Shown: piece after piece, positions 48,820 through 57,038 of the stretch
How positions within the stretch are numbered: position 1 is the stretch's first letter
Layout of the letters: every line of letters starts with the position of its first letter
NCBI RefSeq assembly: GCF_024623455.1
Contig: NZ_JANIPJ010000002.1
Location: 456,823-520,822 of the forward strand
Direction: 5' to 3'
DNA length: 64,000 bases
DNA from: Paenibacillus soyae
Lineage (GTDB): Bacteria; Bacillota; Bacilli; Paenibacillales; Paenibacillaceae
The notes under the pieces: generated by a model
Told to the model about the DNA's origin: nothing
Databases searched by the model: none
Seen by the model: the letters and a program-made list of their open reading frames with translations, nothing else
Program-made: the position numbers and the translations under genes

Positions 48820-50190
48820 TTAACCTTGGAAGCCTTGGCCAGGCTTCTTCAGCTGCTCCGGATAGCCATAAGCGCCGTGCTCGCTAAGGTCGAGACCAAT
48901 GATTTCTTGCTCTTCCGTAACGCGGAAGCCCATAATCATCTTCATAACGCCAAGCACGAGGAAGGAAGCGGCTAGCACGAACGCGCCGACAACGACAACC
49001 GATTCGAATTGCACCCACAATTGCTTCCAGCTGCCCGTGTCGATCAAGCCGCCAGTACCGATGCCTACTTTATCCGCAAGCTCTTGCGTCGCGAAGATAC
49101 CGTTCGCAAGCGTACCCCAGATACCGGCCATACCGTGAACGGACAACGCATAGATCGGATCGTCCACTTTGAATTTCTCGAACATCTTCACGCTGTAGAA
49201 TACGAGAACGCCAGCAACCAGACCGATGACTACCGCTGCCCATGGCTCAACGAATGCGCAGGAAGCCGTAATGGCAACCAGACCGGCAAGCGTGCCGTTC
49301 AGCATTGTCGTAATATCGGCTTTGCCTGTAACCGCCCAAGAGATCAAGAGCGCCGCCACGCCGCCGCCGCCGGCGCCGAGCATCGTCGTGAACGCGACGT
49401 AAGTGAAGAAGCCGTCGCCGATCGCAACCGTCGAACCTGCGTTGAAGCCGAACCAGCCAACCCACAGAAGCAATACGGACAGAGCCGTGAACACTTGGTT
49501 ATGTCCCAGAATTTCGTTGGCGGAGCCGTCTTTGTTGAACTTGCCGATACGCGGCTTGAGCAATACGGTTGCCGCGAATGCCGCGAGAGCGCCGGTCAAG
49601 TGAACAACCGTGGAGCCCGCGAAGTCTTGCGCGCCGTCCTCGGCCAGCCAGCCGCCGCCCCAAATCCAATGAGCGACGATCGGATAGATCAGACCTACGA
49701 AGAACAAGGTAAATACGATGTATGATGACAATTTCGCGCGTTCCGCGAAGCCGCCCCACGCGATCGAGAGGGAGATCGCCGCGAAAGCGAGCTGGAACAG
49801 GAAGAATACGCCGTTAGGATAATTATCGCCGGCTGCCGCGTCGCCAGCTAGCTGCGGATCAAAGAAGAAATCGCCCCAACCGATGAAACTCGCGATGCTG
49901 CTTTCGCCGCCGAACGCGATGCCATAACCGAATGCCCAATAAATAAGTGCAGCCAGACCAACCGTAAAGATGGTTTTGCCGGCTACGTGACCCGCGTTTT
50001 TCATACGTGTCGAGCCCGCTTCAAGAAGGATGAACCCGCCCTGCATCAGAAGAACTAGAATGAATGCCAGCATGACCCAAAGGGAGTTTAACCCCATGTT
50101 CAGCGTTGCGCCGGACGGGTCTTCGGCGAATGCCACTACCGGGAATAGGATTGTCATTAATCCTAACGCGAGAAAAGTCTTCTTAATCAA
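48820..50190 (-). CDS. amtB: Ammonium transporter AmtB (Amt family)
   Basis: Trimeric ammonium channel, 456 residues from the TTG start at 50190, which has AAAGGAG 8 bases upstream. The upstream in-frame opening would place the start within the regulatory leader. A signal-peptide-like segment (about 1-22) is followed by about 11 membrane helices. The two conserved His are in VVHLTGALAAF and LSVHGMAGIWG. It is preceded by a GlnR/TnrA-type site and a good promoter, so expression should rise on nitrogen limitation. No glnK is adjacent; the next gene is the DUF294 nucleotidyltransferase. Confidence 0.95.
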   Translation of the reverse strand: MIKKTFLALGLMTILFPVVAFAEDPSGATLNMGLNSLWVMLAFILVLLMQGGFILLEAGSTRMKNAGHVAGKTIFTVGLAALIYWAFGYGIAFGGESSIASFIGWGDFFFDPQLAGDAAAGDNYPNGVFFLFQLAFAAISLSIAWGGFAERAKLSSYIVFTLFFVGLIYPIVAHWIWGGGWLAEDGAQDFAGSTVVHLTGALAAFAATVLLKPRIGKFNKDGSANEILGHNQVFTALSVLLLWVGWFGFNAGSTVAIGDGFFTYVAFTTMLGAGGGGVAALLISWAVTGKADITTMLNGTLAGLVAITASCAFVEPWAAVVIGLVAGVLVFYSVKMFEKFKVDDPIYALSVHGMAGIWGTLANGIFATQELADKVGIGTGGLIDTGSWKQLWVQFESVVVVGAFVLAASFLVLGVMKMIMGFRVTEEQEIIGLDLSEHGAYGYPEQLKKPGQGFQG

Positions 50191-50207
50191 TACGACCACT
50201 CCTTTAA

Positions 50208-50224
50208 TGTTATGTTTCCTAACA
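50208..50224 (-). promoter_or_regulatory. GlnR/TnrA-type operator in the amtB leader
   Basis: TGTTATGTTTCCTAACA fits TGTNA-N7-TNACA in full. It lies about 15-31 bases downstream of the predicted amtB transcription start, a position expected to block transcription, so GlnR repression is more likely than TnrA activation. Confidence 0.75.
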
Positions 50225-50245
50225 CATGGCGAAAGACTTAATGTC

Positions 50246-50274
50246 ATTATAGTCAGAAGTGCTTATTTTGACAA
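50246..50274 (-). promoter_or_regulatory. Sigma-A promoter of amtB
   Basis: Minus strand: -35 TTGTCA (50269-50274), 17-base spacer, perfect -10 TATAAT (50246-50251). Start predicted near 50239. Confidence 0.82.
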
Positions 50275-50304
50275 TATACATTTTCACATTTTAGAAAAAA
50301 AATC

Positions 50305-50337
50305 TAACGTTCGGCATTAAATCTGACACGAACGTTA
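50305..50337. repeat. Perfect inverted repeat upstream of the amtB promoter
   Basis: TAACGTTCG (50305-50313) and CGAACGTTA (50329-50337), 9-base arms 15 bases apart, about 30 bases upstream of the amtB -35. The remaining 50338-50477 stretch to the merR promoter is AT-rich and holds nothing else I can name. The repeat may be an activator or repressor site for either divergent gene. Confidence 0.65.
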
Positions 50338-50477
50338 AGATTTTTGCTATATAAGCCCAATTTCCAGCGTCAAGCAGGGGCGAACTTTCGCATTTGCGTA
50401 GGGGAACCTATCATTTCGGCTAGGTTTAGTAATAGAAGATATCCTTTCGACCTATACAGAACAGCGATGTCACACGT

Positions 50478-50506
50478 TTGACTGTACGGTTTCTACCTAT
50501 TATCAT
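50478..50506 (+). promoter_or_regulatory. Sigma-A promoter of the MerR-family gene
   Basis: -35 TTGACT (50478-50483), 17-base spacer, -10 TATCAT (50501-50506), about 45 bases before the start. The 17-base spacer lacks the long 19-20 base spacing typical of MerR-activated promoters. Confidence 0.6.
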
Positions 50507-50549
50507 GAATATAGAAGATTGAATCCTACTATTATAAGGCGGTGATCGG

Positions 50550-50990
50550 ATGGAGGCAGCCCCATTATATCGAATCGGCGAATTGTCGAAGCTGGCCAAG
50601 ATCAGTGCGAGAACCATCGACTATTATACTTCTCTGGGACTGGTCGAGCCTGCCAAGCGCTCCGACAAAAATTATAGACTTTATTCCCATGAAACTTTGC
50701 TGCGCCTGCAGCGTATTGAGGAAATGAAAAAGGACAAATATACGTTAGATGAGATAAAAGCAAGCTTGGATACATGGAGCAAGATCACGCCGGAGGAACA
50801 AATCTCCCTGAAGCTGACGGAAATTCAGCAGCACCTGACCCAGCTCGAACGGGAAGTGAAAGAGCTGGAGCCTGTAATCAAGCAGTTGAAGCCCCGCCAA
50901 GCCAACCGATTGTATACAAGCCTGACACCTCAGACAGCGGCGTGCATTGAAGCTCTCATGCTATTAATGAACAAGAGCTCTCTCATGTAA
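50550..50990 (+). CDS. MerR-family transcriptional regulator
   Basis: A 146-residue regulator with the N-terminal winged helix LYRIGELSKLAKISARTIDYYTSLGLVEPAKRSDKNYRLY, whose parts are broken by a loop, a second helix pair (ETLLRLQRIEEMKKDKYTLDEIK) and a long coiled coil (about 90-122, LTEIQQHLTQLEREVKELEPVIKQ). The C-terminus is short, with no obvious metal- or drug-binding cysteine cluster (only one Cys, in TAACIEAL). The effector is unknown. A zinc protease gene follows 36 bases on, so it may control that gene or act elsewhere. Confidence 0.9.
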   Translation: MEAAPLYRIGELSKLAKISARTIDYYTSLGLVEPAKRSDKNYRLYSHETLLRLQRIEEMKKDKYTLDEIKASLDTWSKITPEEQISLKLTEIQQHLTQLEREVKELEPVIKQLKPRQANRLYTSLTPQTAACIEALMLLMNKSSLM

Positions 50991-51026
50991 CTAGCGTCCT
51001 TACACAACCAGTTGGAGGAATGACAG

Positions 51027-51695
51027 ATGTACATCTTGATTATCGCAGCTTTCCTGCTTACGATTTGGGCTCAATTCCGCGTGAAAGGAACCTTCAAGAA
51101 ATGGACGCATGTCGCGGCAAGCAGCGGGCTTACCGGATATCAAGCCGCCAGAAGGATGCTCGACAGCAACGGCTTGCACGATGTGCCGATCGAAGCGGTA
51201 CGAGGATCGCTTACAGACCATTATGACCCGATTCATCGCGTCGTCAGGCTGTCCGAGCCGGTCTATTACGAGCGCTCGATATCGGCCGTCTCCGTCGCCT
51301 GTCACGAGGTCGGACACGCGATTCAGCATTCGGTATCGTACCCGTTTCTCGTCGCCCGCCATCGCATCTTCCCGCTCGTCAACATCGCTTCCGGGATTGC
51401 GCCGTTTCTGCTGCTCGCCGGTTTCTTGATGAATCAGTTCAATTTGATCGGCATCGGCATTATTTTCTTTTCGGTGGCAGTCTTGTTCCAGCTGATCACG
51501 CTGCCGGTCGAGTTCAACGCGAGCAACCGCGCTCGTGCCCTCATGGTCTCCGGCGGAATGATTACGCCGGACGAAGAACGCGGAGTAGCCAAGGTATTGA
51601 ACGCCGCAGCATTGACGTATGTAGCAGCAGCGCTCCTCTCCTTACTGGAGCTTATCCGCTACATTTTGATATTTACGCAAAGCCGGGAAGAATAA
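51027..51695 (+). CDS. YugP-family membrane zinc metallopeptidase
   Basis: A 222-residue membrane protease. The zinc motif is VACHEVGHAIQHS (H93, E94, H97), with the third ligand probably in the glutamate of PVEFNASNRA. Membrane segments flank it at about 3-18, 120-138, 140-160 and 195-215. It resembles B. subtilis YugP, whose substrate is unknown. GGAGG stands about 8 bases before the ATG. It ends at the shared terminator with the LysR gene. Confidence 0.88.
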   Translation: MYILIIAAFLLTIWAQFRVKGTFKKWTHVAASSGLTGYQAARRMLDSNGLHDVPIEAVRGSLTDHYDPIHRVVRLSEPVYYERSISAVSVACHEVGHAIQHSVSYPFLVARHRIFPLVNIASGIAPFLLLAGFLMNQFNLIGIGIIFFSVAVLFQLITLPVEFNASNRARALMVSGGMITPDEERGVAKVLNAAALTYVAAALLSLLELIRYILIFTQSREE

Positions 51696-51703
51696 TATAG
51701 CCG

Positions 51704-51756
51704 TATAAAGAAGAACCCCATGAATGATCAAATCATTCATGGGGTTCTTCTTTATA
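51704..51756. terminator. Bidirectional terminator with a 25-base perfect stem
   Basis: Arms 51704-51728 and 51732-51756 are perfect inverted copies with a CAA loop; outer sequence TATAAAGAAGAACCCC. The right arm includes the stop codon of the LysR gene. It separates convergent yugP-like and LysR genes. Confidence 0.93.
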
Positions 51757-52654
51757 CTTCCTTGTCTTCGTGGTGGAAATAACGGAGAAGGAAGCTGTGG
51801 AACACTTTCGCGACCAGCGGCAGCTTCTCGTTGCTGCGATGGATAAGGCCGATCGTGCGCGTAACGGACGGCTCGCTGATCCGAACCTTGGCCGGCTGAA
51901 GCGGACCCGTATGGTGCAGCGCAAGCTCGGGAAGCAGACTTACGCCCATTCCCGCCGCAACCAATCCTCTAATCGTGTCCGTCTCTTCTCCTTCGAAGCC
52001 GATTTTCGGTTCAAATCCCGCCTGCAAACAGGCCTCCCATACGATTGGCCGCAGCGAATATCCCTCGCTGAACAACACGAACGTCTCTTCTTGCAGCTGA
52101 TGGAGCTCGATGGCTTTCTCTTCCGAGAGCGGATGGCCGGGCGGCAGAATCGCGTACAGCTCCTCGGTCAGCAGGATCTTCCCGCAAACCTGCTCGTGCT
52201 CTTTGGGGAACGGAGAGATGAAGGCGAGATCGATATCCCCTTTGATTAAGTCCCTGATGAGGGATGGATACATCCCCTGCTTAAACCGGAACTTGACGTT
52301 AGGATGCAGCTTGCGGAAGGAAGCCACAACCTGTGGGATTAACGAAATACCCAGACTATGCGGGAAGCCTAGTCGAATTTCGCCTTTCTCGGGATCCAGG
52401 AACTCGTGAATCTCGATGACGGCGCGTTCCAGGTCGGCCAATATCACTTCCGCCCGTTTCAGGAACAGCGCGCCTACTGGCGTTAATTGCAAATTCCGCC
52501 CTTTCTGGACGAACAGCTTCACGCCCAGCTCTTCTTCTAATTGATGAATTTGCCGGCTGACGGCAGATTGCGCGACGTGGAGCTCTTCCGCAGCTTGCGT
52601 GACATGCTCTTTCCTTGCGACTTTTACGAAATAATAAAGCTGTCGAAGTTCCAT
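51752..52654 (-). CDS. LysR-family regulator, GltC-like
   Basis: A 300-residue regulator with the N-terminal winged helix MELRQLYYFVKVARKEHVTQAAEELHVAQSAVSR (broken after HELHV for length: HTH at about 18-37) and a periplasmic-binding-like effector domain (about 90-290). The start matches GltC and related Bacillales LysR proteins closely. It is divergent from tpx, with 135 bases between, so it may regulate tpx, itself, or both. The effector cannot be read from the sequence. Confidence 0.9.
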   Translation of the reverse strand: MELRQLYYFVKVARKEHVTQAAEELHVAQSAVSRQIHQLEEELGVKLFVQKGRNLQLTPVGALFLKRAEVILADLERAVIEIHEFLDPEKGEIRLGFPHSLGISLIPQVVASFRKLHPNVKFRFKQGMYPSLIRDLIKGDIDLAFISPFPKEHEQVCGKILLTEELYAILPPGHPLSEEKAIELHQLQEETFVLFSEGYSLRPIVWEACLQAGFEPKIGFEGEETDTIRGLVAAGMGVSLLPELALHHTGPLQPAKVRISEPSVTRTIGLIHRSNEKLPLVAKVFHSFLLRYFHHEDKEV

Positions 52655-52714
52655 ACGTACCGGTCTCTCTCCCGTAACCCATTCTTTTTATTATTGCAAA
52701 TCGTGTACCATCTA

Positions 52715-52745
52715 TTGGACAACGGTCTTTTGTAACGATTATAAT
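52715..52745 (+). promoter_or_regulatory. Sigma-A promoter of tpx
   Basis: -35 TTGGAC (52715-52720), 19-base spacer (18 if read as TGGACA), perfect -10 TATAAT (52740-52745), about 45 bases before the tpx start. Confidence 0.65.
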
Positions 52746-52789
52746 GTTCTCGTACCTTAACTATTTATTCCGAGGAGGAACCGTAAATT

Positions 52790-53308
52790 ATGGCTCAAGA
52801 ACGTACAGGCGTTGCAACGCTTAAAGGAAATCCGATCACGCTGATCGGACCGGAACTGAAGGCGGGAGATCAAGCCCCTGACTTCACGTTGAACAAATCA
52901 TTGACCGAAGCCGTCACGCTTCAAGATTTCGCCGGCAAGGTGAAGCTGATCAGCGTCGTCCCATCCATTGACACAGGCGTATGCGACGCGCAGACTCGCC
53001 GTTTCAACGAAGCGGCAGCAGGTCTCGGCGACAATGTCGTTGTGTTGACCGTCAGCGTGGACACGCCGTTCGCGCAAGCTCGCTGGTGCGGCGCAGCCGG
53101 CGTCGATAAGGTCGTCATGCTGTCCGACTATAAAAACAACAGCTTCGGCGAAGCCTATGGCGTGCTGATCAAGGAACTAGCGCTCGATATGCGCTCGATC
53201 TTCGTCGTAGACGGCAACAACAAGATTACATACGTCGAGTACCTGCCGGAGATGACCGAGCACCCGAATTACGAACAGGCTATCGAAGCAGCAAAAGCGC
53301 TGGTCTAA
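52790..53308 (+). CDS. tpx: Thiol peroxidase (atypical 2-Cys peroxiredoxin)
   Basis: Cytoplasmic enzyme that reduces hydrogen peroxide and alkyl hydroperoxides with thioredoxin. The protein has 172 residues. The peroxidatic cysteine is C65 in [15 protein letters not shown] and the resolving cysteine is C99 in ARWCGAAG. The fold and length match Tpx. AGGAGG precedes the ATG. It is divergent from a LysR gene and ends at a strong shared terminator. Confidence 0.96.
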   Translation: MAQERTGVATLKGNPITLIGPELKAGDQAPDFTLNKSLTEAVTLQDFAGKVKLISVVPSIDTGVCDAQTRRFNEAAAGLGDNVVVLTVSVDTPFAQARWCGAAGVDKVVMLSDYKNNSFGEAYGVLIKELALDMRSIFVVDGNNKITYVEYLPEMTEHPNYEQAIEAAKALV

Positions 53309-53330
53309 CCGTTCAAGGGTATCGACTGCA

Positions 53331-53368
53331 AACAAAGCGAGTGAAGGCCAGCCTTCACTCGCTTTGTT
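53331..53368. terminator. Bidirectional terminator after tpx
   Basis: Perfect stem AACAAAGCGAGTGAAGGC (53331-53348) / GCCTTCACTCGCTTTGTT (53351-53368). It closes tpx and the convergent 129-131 residue gene. Confidence 0.9.
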
Positions 53369-53373
53369 ATGTA

Positions 53374-53763
53374 TTAGCTATTGACTTTGACTGCTGCCAG
53401 CTTCTTATCCAAAGTACGGTAAATATCGATAATAACGCGATAATTAGAGCCGAGATCCCCCAGGGAGCCTCGCGAAGCGGAATAGATGTCGACCGCCGCC
53501 GTTACGGGATTCACGCTGATGACGGATACCGTAATATCCATCGTCCTCCCCGTCATCGTGCGTTTCTCGAGGACGATCTCTCCAACGGATTGAACTTCAT
53601 GCAATACTTTGTAGCCTTGCATCTTCTTCAGAGTGGATACCACTTCTTCCCAAGCCTTCTCCTTCGAAAGTTTGTAGAAGTGCGATTTCAACACTGGATC
53701 TTTGGCTCTGTCGCCTGTCTGTTCATGACTGCGCAGCAGCCCGATCAAGGTCCGCTTCAACAA
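53374..53763 (-). CDS. Conserved hypothetical protein, DUF1499-like pattern
   Basis: About 130 residues. The N-terminus is basic (KRTLIGLLRSHEQTGDRAKDP), then KAWEEVVSTLKKMQGYKVL, a beta-rich part (GEIVLEKRTMTGRTMDITVSVISV) and a C-terminal segment DIYSASRGSLGDLGSNYRVIIDIYRTLD. The S-x-S-R-G-S-L-G-D-L-G-x-N-Y-R pattern resembles DUF1499 proteins, but I am not certain. The start is one of four adjacent TTG codons (53760-53769); GGGGGAG fits the third best. It is convergent with tpx. Confidence 0.7.
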   Translation of the reverse strand: MLKRTLIGLLRSHEQTGDRAKDPVLKSHFYKLSKEKAWEEVVSTLKKMQGYKVLHEVQSVGEIVLEKRTMTGRTMDITVSVISVNPVTAAVDIYSASRGSLGDLGSNYRVIIDIYRTLDKKLAAVKVNS

Positions 53764-53824
53764 CAACAATCTCCCCCTCTATCGCTATCTGCATTACTTC
53801 TTATCATACCATGTTTTCATATAC

Positions 53825-53868
53825 GAAAAAAGAGCTTTCACCGGGTTGATACCGGCAAAAGCTCTTTC
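53825..53868 (-). terminator. Terminator downstream of the 6S-like RNA
   Basis: Minus-strand stem AAAGAGCTTT / AAAGCTCTTT (53829-53838 and 53858-53867) with an inner CCGG/CCGG pair, then TTTTTTCG. No protein gene precedes it within 240 bases on the minus strand, so it most likely ends the RNA transcript. Confidence 0.8.
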
Positions 53869-53880
53869 ATGTTCAAAAGA

Positions 53881-54059
53881 AAACCCGCCTATGCCGTCCG
53901 ACTCACATGTTTCTGAACCCGCTCTCGCAGGTGGGTGTCCGCAGCGATGCTTTTGAGATCCCTTTTCGAGGGCGTGTCAGCCGCATGGCAATGTAGGTCT
54001 CCCGTGAAACAGCCATTGGTTCAAAACAACGAAGAGCCGTTACGAACATCGCAGGATGT
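53881..54059 (-). ncRNA. ssrS: Probable 6S RNA (RNA polymerase regulator)
   Basis: A 338-base gap without a protein gene holds a minus-strand RNA of about 180 bases with its own good promoter. The ends pair as a long, irregular closing stem: CCTGC with GCGGG, GGCTC with GAGTC, and TGTTTTGAACC with GGTTCAGAAACA. The middle is an asymmetric open region, and the far end folds into a terminal stem with a CCCTCGAAAAGGG hairpin. This is the architecture of 6S RNA, which mimics an open promoter and sequesters RNA polymerase. The call rests on length, promoter and fold. I could not run a covariance search. Confidence 0.65.
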
Positions 54060-54065
54060 ATTGCT

Positions 54066-54094
54066 ATTATAGACTGAATGACGGCAAAAGTAAA
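54066..54094 (-). promoter_or_regulatory. Promoter of the 6S-like RNA
   Basis: Minus strand: -35 TTTACT (54089-54094), 17-base spacer, perfect -10 TATAAT (54066-54071). Start predicted at A54059. Confidence 0.75.
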
Positions 54095-54107
54095 CTTCGG
54101 CGCCGTG

Positions 54108-54914
54108 TTATTTGTTGGATTCCTTGTAATCGTCCTTGAGCAGGTCCTCGCGATCCATCTCCGCCGCTTCTTCTGCCGCTTCTTCTTCGGCCTGCCTCAT
54201 CTTCTCCGCCTGTTCTTGCAGCTTGATATAGATGATATTGAAGTTCCAGAACGCCAGGAACGCGCATATGCTGCCCATGAAAAACGGAATCAGGAACGTG
54301 AATTGGAAGAAGCTGATGTAAATGACCAAGCCGCACATGATGACCGTCGATAAGGAACGGAACGGCTTGCCGATCGTGATCAACAAGGCATTCTTAAGCA
54401 ATTGAAACGTTTTCATATGGTAATGCACGAGCATCGAGAAATAGTTGAACAAGGAGGCTCCGAGCAACGCCAGGAAGGCCAAGAAAATGTACGATACGAC
54501 GCTGAACTGTTCTCTGTAGAAGAAGAAGTTCACGACCAGCACGGCGAACAGCACCGTATACAGAATGCCGCCGATCATGCTTTGTTTGTAGTTTTCCTTG
54601 TAGCCCCGGAAGAAGGTTTTGAATAATGCCGCATCCGTTTCCCCCGTTACCCACTTGCGCGCGATCGTAAACATGGCCGCCGTCGCCGGGAAAAACGTAA
54701 ACGGCATCAGAACGACCAGAATAATAAGCGGCAGCATCAGCATTTGAAGCGCGCCGTATTGCTCGACATTGGCAGTCGTCAGACTGGCCAGTCCCATGAT
54801 GACGACCAAAACGACCGGGAGCGAACAAATAATCCACAACAAATTAATAACCGAAAACCTCATGATCCACTCGGAGATTCGATAGAATCCCCCCATAAGT
54901 CCTCTAGGTTCCAT
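54108..54914 (-). CDS. YesL-family (DUF624) membrane protein
   Basis: A 268-residue membrane protein with about five to six hydrophobic segments (about 20-42, 60-82, 120-145, 150-175, 190-235) and an acidic, Glu/Ala-rich C-terminal helix. The start MEPRGLMGGFYRISEWIMRFSVINLLWI is typical of YesL/DUF624 proteins, which often stand near sugar ABC transporters; none is present here. The ATG at 54914 has GGAGG 9 bases upstream; a longer in-frame opening to 54986 lacks a site. Its stop lies 13 bases before the 6S-like promoter region. Confidence 0.85.
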   Translation of the reverse strand: MEPRGLMGGFYRISEWIMRFSVINLLWIICSLPVVLVVIMGLASLTTANVEQYGALQMLMLPLIILVVLMPFTFFPATAAMFTIARKWVTGETDAALFKTFFRGYKENYKQSMIGGILYTVLFAVLVVNFFFYREQFSVVSYIFLAFLALLGASLFNYFSMLVHYHMKTFQLLKNALLITIGKPFRSLSTVIMCGLVIYISFFQFTFLIPFFMGSICAFLAFWNFNIIYIKLQEQAEKMRQAEEEAAEEAAEMDREDLLKDDYKESNK

Positions 54915-55082
54915 ACGCTTAAGCCTCCAAAAATAAGTATTTTCCATGAACCGGCTAGTCCGCCACAGGGATAACAGACCGCCCAATTATCGCAGAGTAG
55001 GCCTGAGTCTAAGCGTCAATCGCCTTTCTGCATAGGATGTATTGTGAACACCCACTAAGATGATTAAAAGGAGGTTGCTACT

Positions 55083-55178
55083 ATGGGCAACGTTGGTTAC
55101 GGTTATAACTCGGTTGGTGCTATCCTCGTACTGTTTATCCTTCTGGTCATCATTGCGAAAACAATTTGCTCTTACTAG
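55083..55178 (+). CDS. YjcZ-family sporulation protein (31 aa), second copy
   Basis: A 31-residue peptide with a polar Gly/Tyr/Asn start (MGNVGYGYNSVGA) and a hydrophobic core (ILVLFILLVIIA) ending KTICSY. It is related to the 29-residue gene at 33772-33861 (shared ILVLFILLVI). AAAGGAGG stands about 8 bases before the ATG. The upstream CATAGGATG at 55031 only partly fits a sigma-K/E -10. It is too small for many gene finders. Confidence 0.85.
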   Translation: MGNVGYGYNSVGAILVLFILLVIIAKTICSY

Positions 55179-55225
55179 TAGATAAAAGCAATCCTTAAGG
55201 TCTCTCGCGATGTGCGACCAAAAAA

Positions 55226-55278
55226 GAAACCGGAGTGGTCCGGATGCCCGCAAGGCATCACGGACTTCCCCGGTTTTT
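55226..55278. terminator. Terminator between the second YjcZ gene and cshA
   Basis: Imperfect long stem AAACCGG-x-GTGGTCCGGATGCC / GGCATCACGGACTTCCCCGGTTT with loop CGCAA, then TTTTTT on the plus strand and TTTCTTTTTT on the minus strand. The flanking genes are convergent. Confidence 0.88.
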
Positions 55279-55289
55279 TGCTGTGTGTG

Positions 55290-56903
55290 TTAGTTGTTCG
55301 CGAAGTCCTCGGAAGGGCTCTTCGGACGGCGAGTGTCGCTGCGGCCTTCGCTGCTGCGTTTGTAGCCGCCGCCGCTGCCGCCGCGGTTCTCATAGCTGCC
55401 GCTTCCACGGTTCTCGTAACCGCCGCGGGAGCTGCCGCCGCCGCTGTAGCTGCCGCGTCTGTCGTCGCGACCGCGGTATCCGCCGCCGCCGCTGCCGCCG
55501 CGGTTTCCGCCATAGGACGAGCCGCTGCCGCTGCGATTGAACGGACGCCCGTTCGAACGAATATCCGGTCTGCGTTTTTTCGCGCGAAGCGGTTCTTCCG
55601 GCGTCAATTCGATGTCTACGTTCTTCTTCTCGCCCGTGATCAGCTTCATGGCTGCCGCAAGTAGATGAACGGAATCGTACTGCTCCAACAGTTGGATCGC
55701 GATTGCTTTGAATTCGGAGAACTCTTCGTTCTGCACGATTTCGAGCAGACGCTCTGCCGTAACGCGTTGCTTGCCCTCGATCGCTTCCGCGATGCTCGGC
55801 AAAGGCTTGCGGTTCATGCGCTGGCGCGTAATGCGCTCGATAAAGTGCAAATGGTCGATTTCGCGCGGAGTTACGAAGCTCCACGCCGTTCCTTCTTTGC
55901 CCGCGCGGCCCGTACGGCCGATACGATGTACATAGCTCTCCGGATCCTGCGGCAAGTCGAAGTTAATAACGTGCGTTACCCCGGATACGTCCAAGCCGCG
56001 CGCGGCGACGTCCGTTGCGACAAGCACGTCGATGCTGCCGTCGCGGAACTTGCGCATTACGTTGTCGCGCTGATTCTGGGACAAATCGCCATGCAGTCCG
56101 TCGGCGGAATAACCGCGCTTCTGGAGCGCTTCGCTCAGCTCGTCTACACGACGTTTCGTGCGTCCGAAAATAATGGCAAGCTCTGGCGATTCCATATCAA
56201 GCAACCGGCTCAGCGCTTCGAACTTTTGACGTTCATGCACCTCAATGTATGATTGCTCGATGGACGGCGCCGTTACTTGCTTCGGAATGACCGAAACATG
56301 CTCCGGATCCTTCAGGAACTGCTGCGCCAGCTTCTGGATGTTGGCCGGCATCGTCGCCGAGAACAGCATCGTTTGGCGTTCTTCCGGAACCATCTTCAGG
56401 ATCGACTGGATGTCCTCCATGAAGCCCATGTCCAGCATCTCGTCCGCTTCGTCCAGCACGACGGTCTGCACGTCTTCGAGGCGGATCGTCTTCCGGTTGA
56501 TGTGGTCGAGCAGCCTGCCCGGCGTTCCGATAATAATTTGCGGCTTCTTCTTAAGAGCGCGAATCTGACGGCCGATCTCTTGTCCGCCGTAGATTGGCAG
56601 CGAACGAAGGCCTTTGTATCGAGTAAGCTTCCCGATCTCATCCGCCACCTGGATAGCGAGTTCACGGGTTGGCGTCATAATTAGTGCAACGATACGATCC
56701 TCGCTTGTTGGAATCTTGTTAATCAGCGGGATTCCGAATGCCGCCGTCTTGCCCGTACCTGTCTGGGCTTGGCCGATTAAATCGCGGCCTGTCAATGCCA
56801 CTGGAATGGACTTGTCTTGGATCGGGGTGGATTCCTCGAAGCCAAGCTCGGTTATTGCTTGCAACACTTTTGGTTCCAAGCCAAATTCAGCAAATGTTTT
56901 CAA
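55290..56903 (-). CDS. cshA: DEAD-box RNA helicase CshA
   Basis: Cold-shock and degradosome-associated RNA helicase, 537 residues. It has [13 protein letters not shown] (Q motif), [12 protein letters not shown] (Walker A), [14 protein letters not shown] (DEAD), [37 protein letters not shown] and [13 protein letters not shown]. The match to B. subtilis CshA runs along the whole core, including the ALEGKQ-type linker ([13 protein letters not shown]). The C-terminal tail (about 440-537) is Gly/Arg/Tyr/Ser-rich with [15 protein letters not shown] repeats, which bind RNA. Confidence 0.95.
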   Translation of the reverse strand: MKTFAEFGLEPKVLQAITELGFEESTPIQDKSIPVALTGRDLIGQAQTGTGKTAAFGIPLINKIPTSEDRIVALIMTPTRELAIQVADEIGKLTRYKGLRSLPIYGGQEIGRQIRALKKKPQIIIGTPGRLLDHINRKTIRLEDVQTVVLDEADEMLDMGFMEDIQSILKMVPEERQTMLFSATMPANIQKLAQQFLKDPEHVSVIPKQVTAPSIEQSYIEVHERQKFEALSRLLDMESPELAIIFGRTKRRVDELSEALQKRGYSADGLHGDLSQNQRDNVMRKFRDGSIDVLVATDVAARGLDVSGVTHVINFDLPQDPESYVHRIGRTGRAGKEGTAWSFVTPREIDHLHFIERITRQRMNRKPLPSIAEAIEGKQRVTAERLLEIVQNEEFSEFKAIAIQLLEQYDSVHLLAAAMKLITGEKKNVDIELTPEEPLRAKKRRPDIRSNGRPFNRSGSGSSYGGNRGGSGGGGYRGRDDRRGSYSGGGSSRGGYENRGSGSYENRGGSGGGYKRSSEGRSDTRRPKSPSEDFANN

Positions 56904-57038
56904 ACTTTTCTCATACTCCTTCTATCTAAAGCCTGCTTATAGAATATCCAAATCATTATAGCACATAAGAGATAATGAATACCAGTTAAGGAGCAAATCC
57001 ATACTAAACCGACGACAACAACGGTTTGGAGCGATTAC

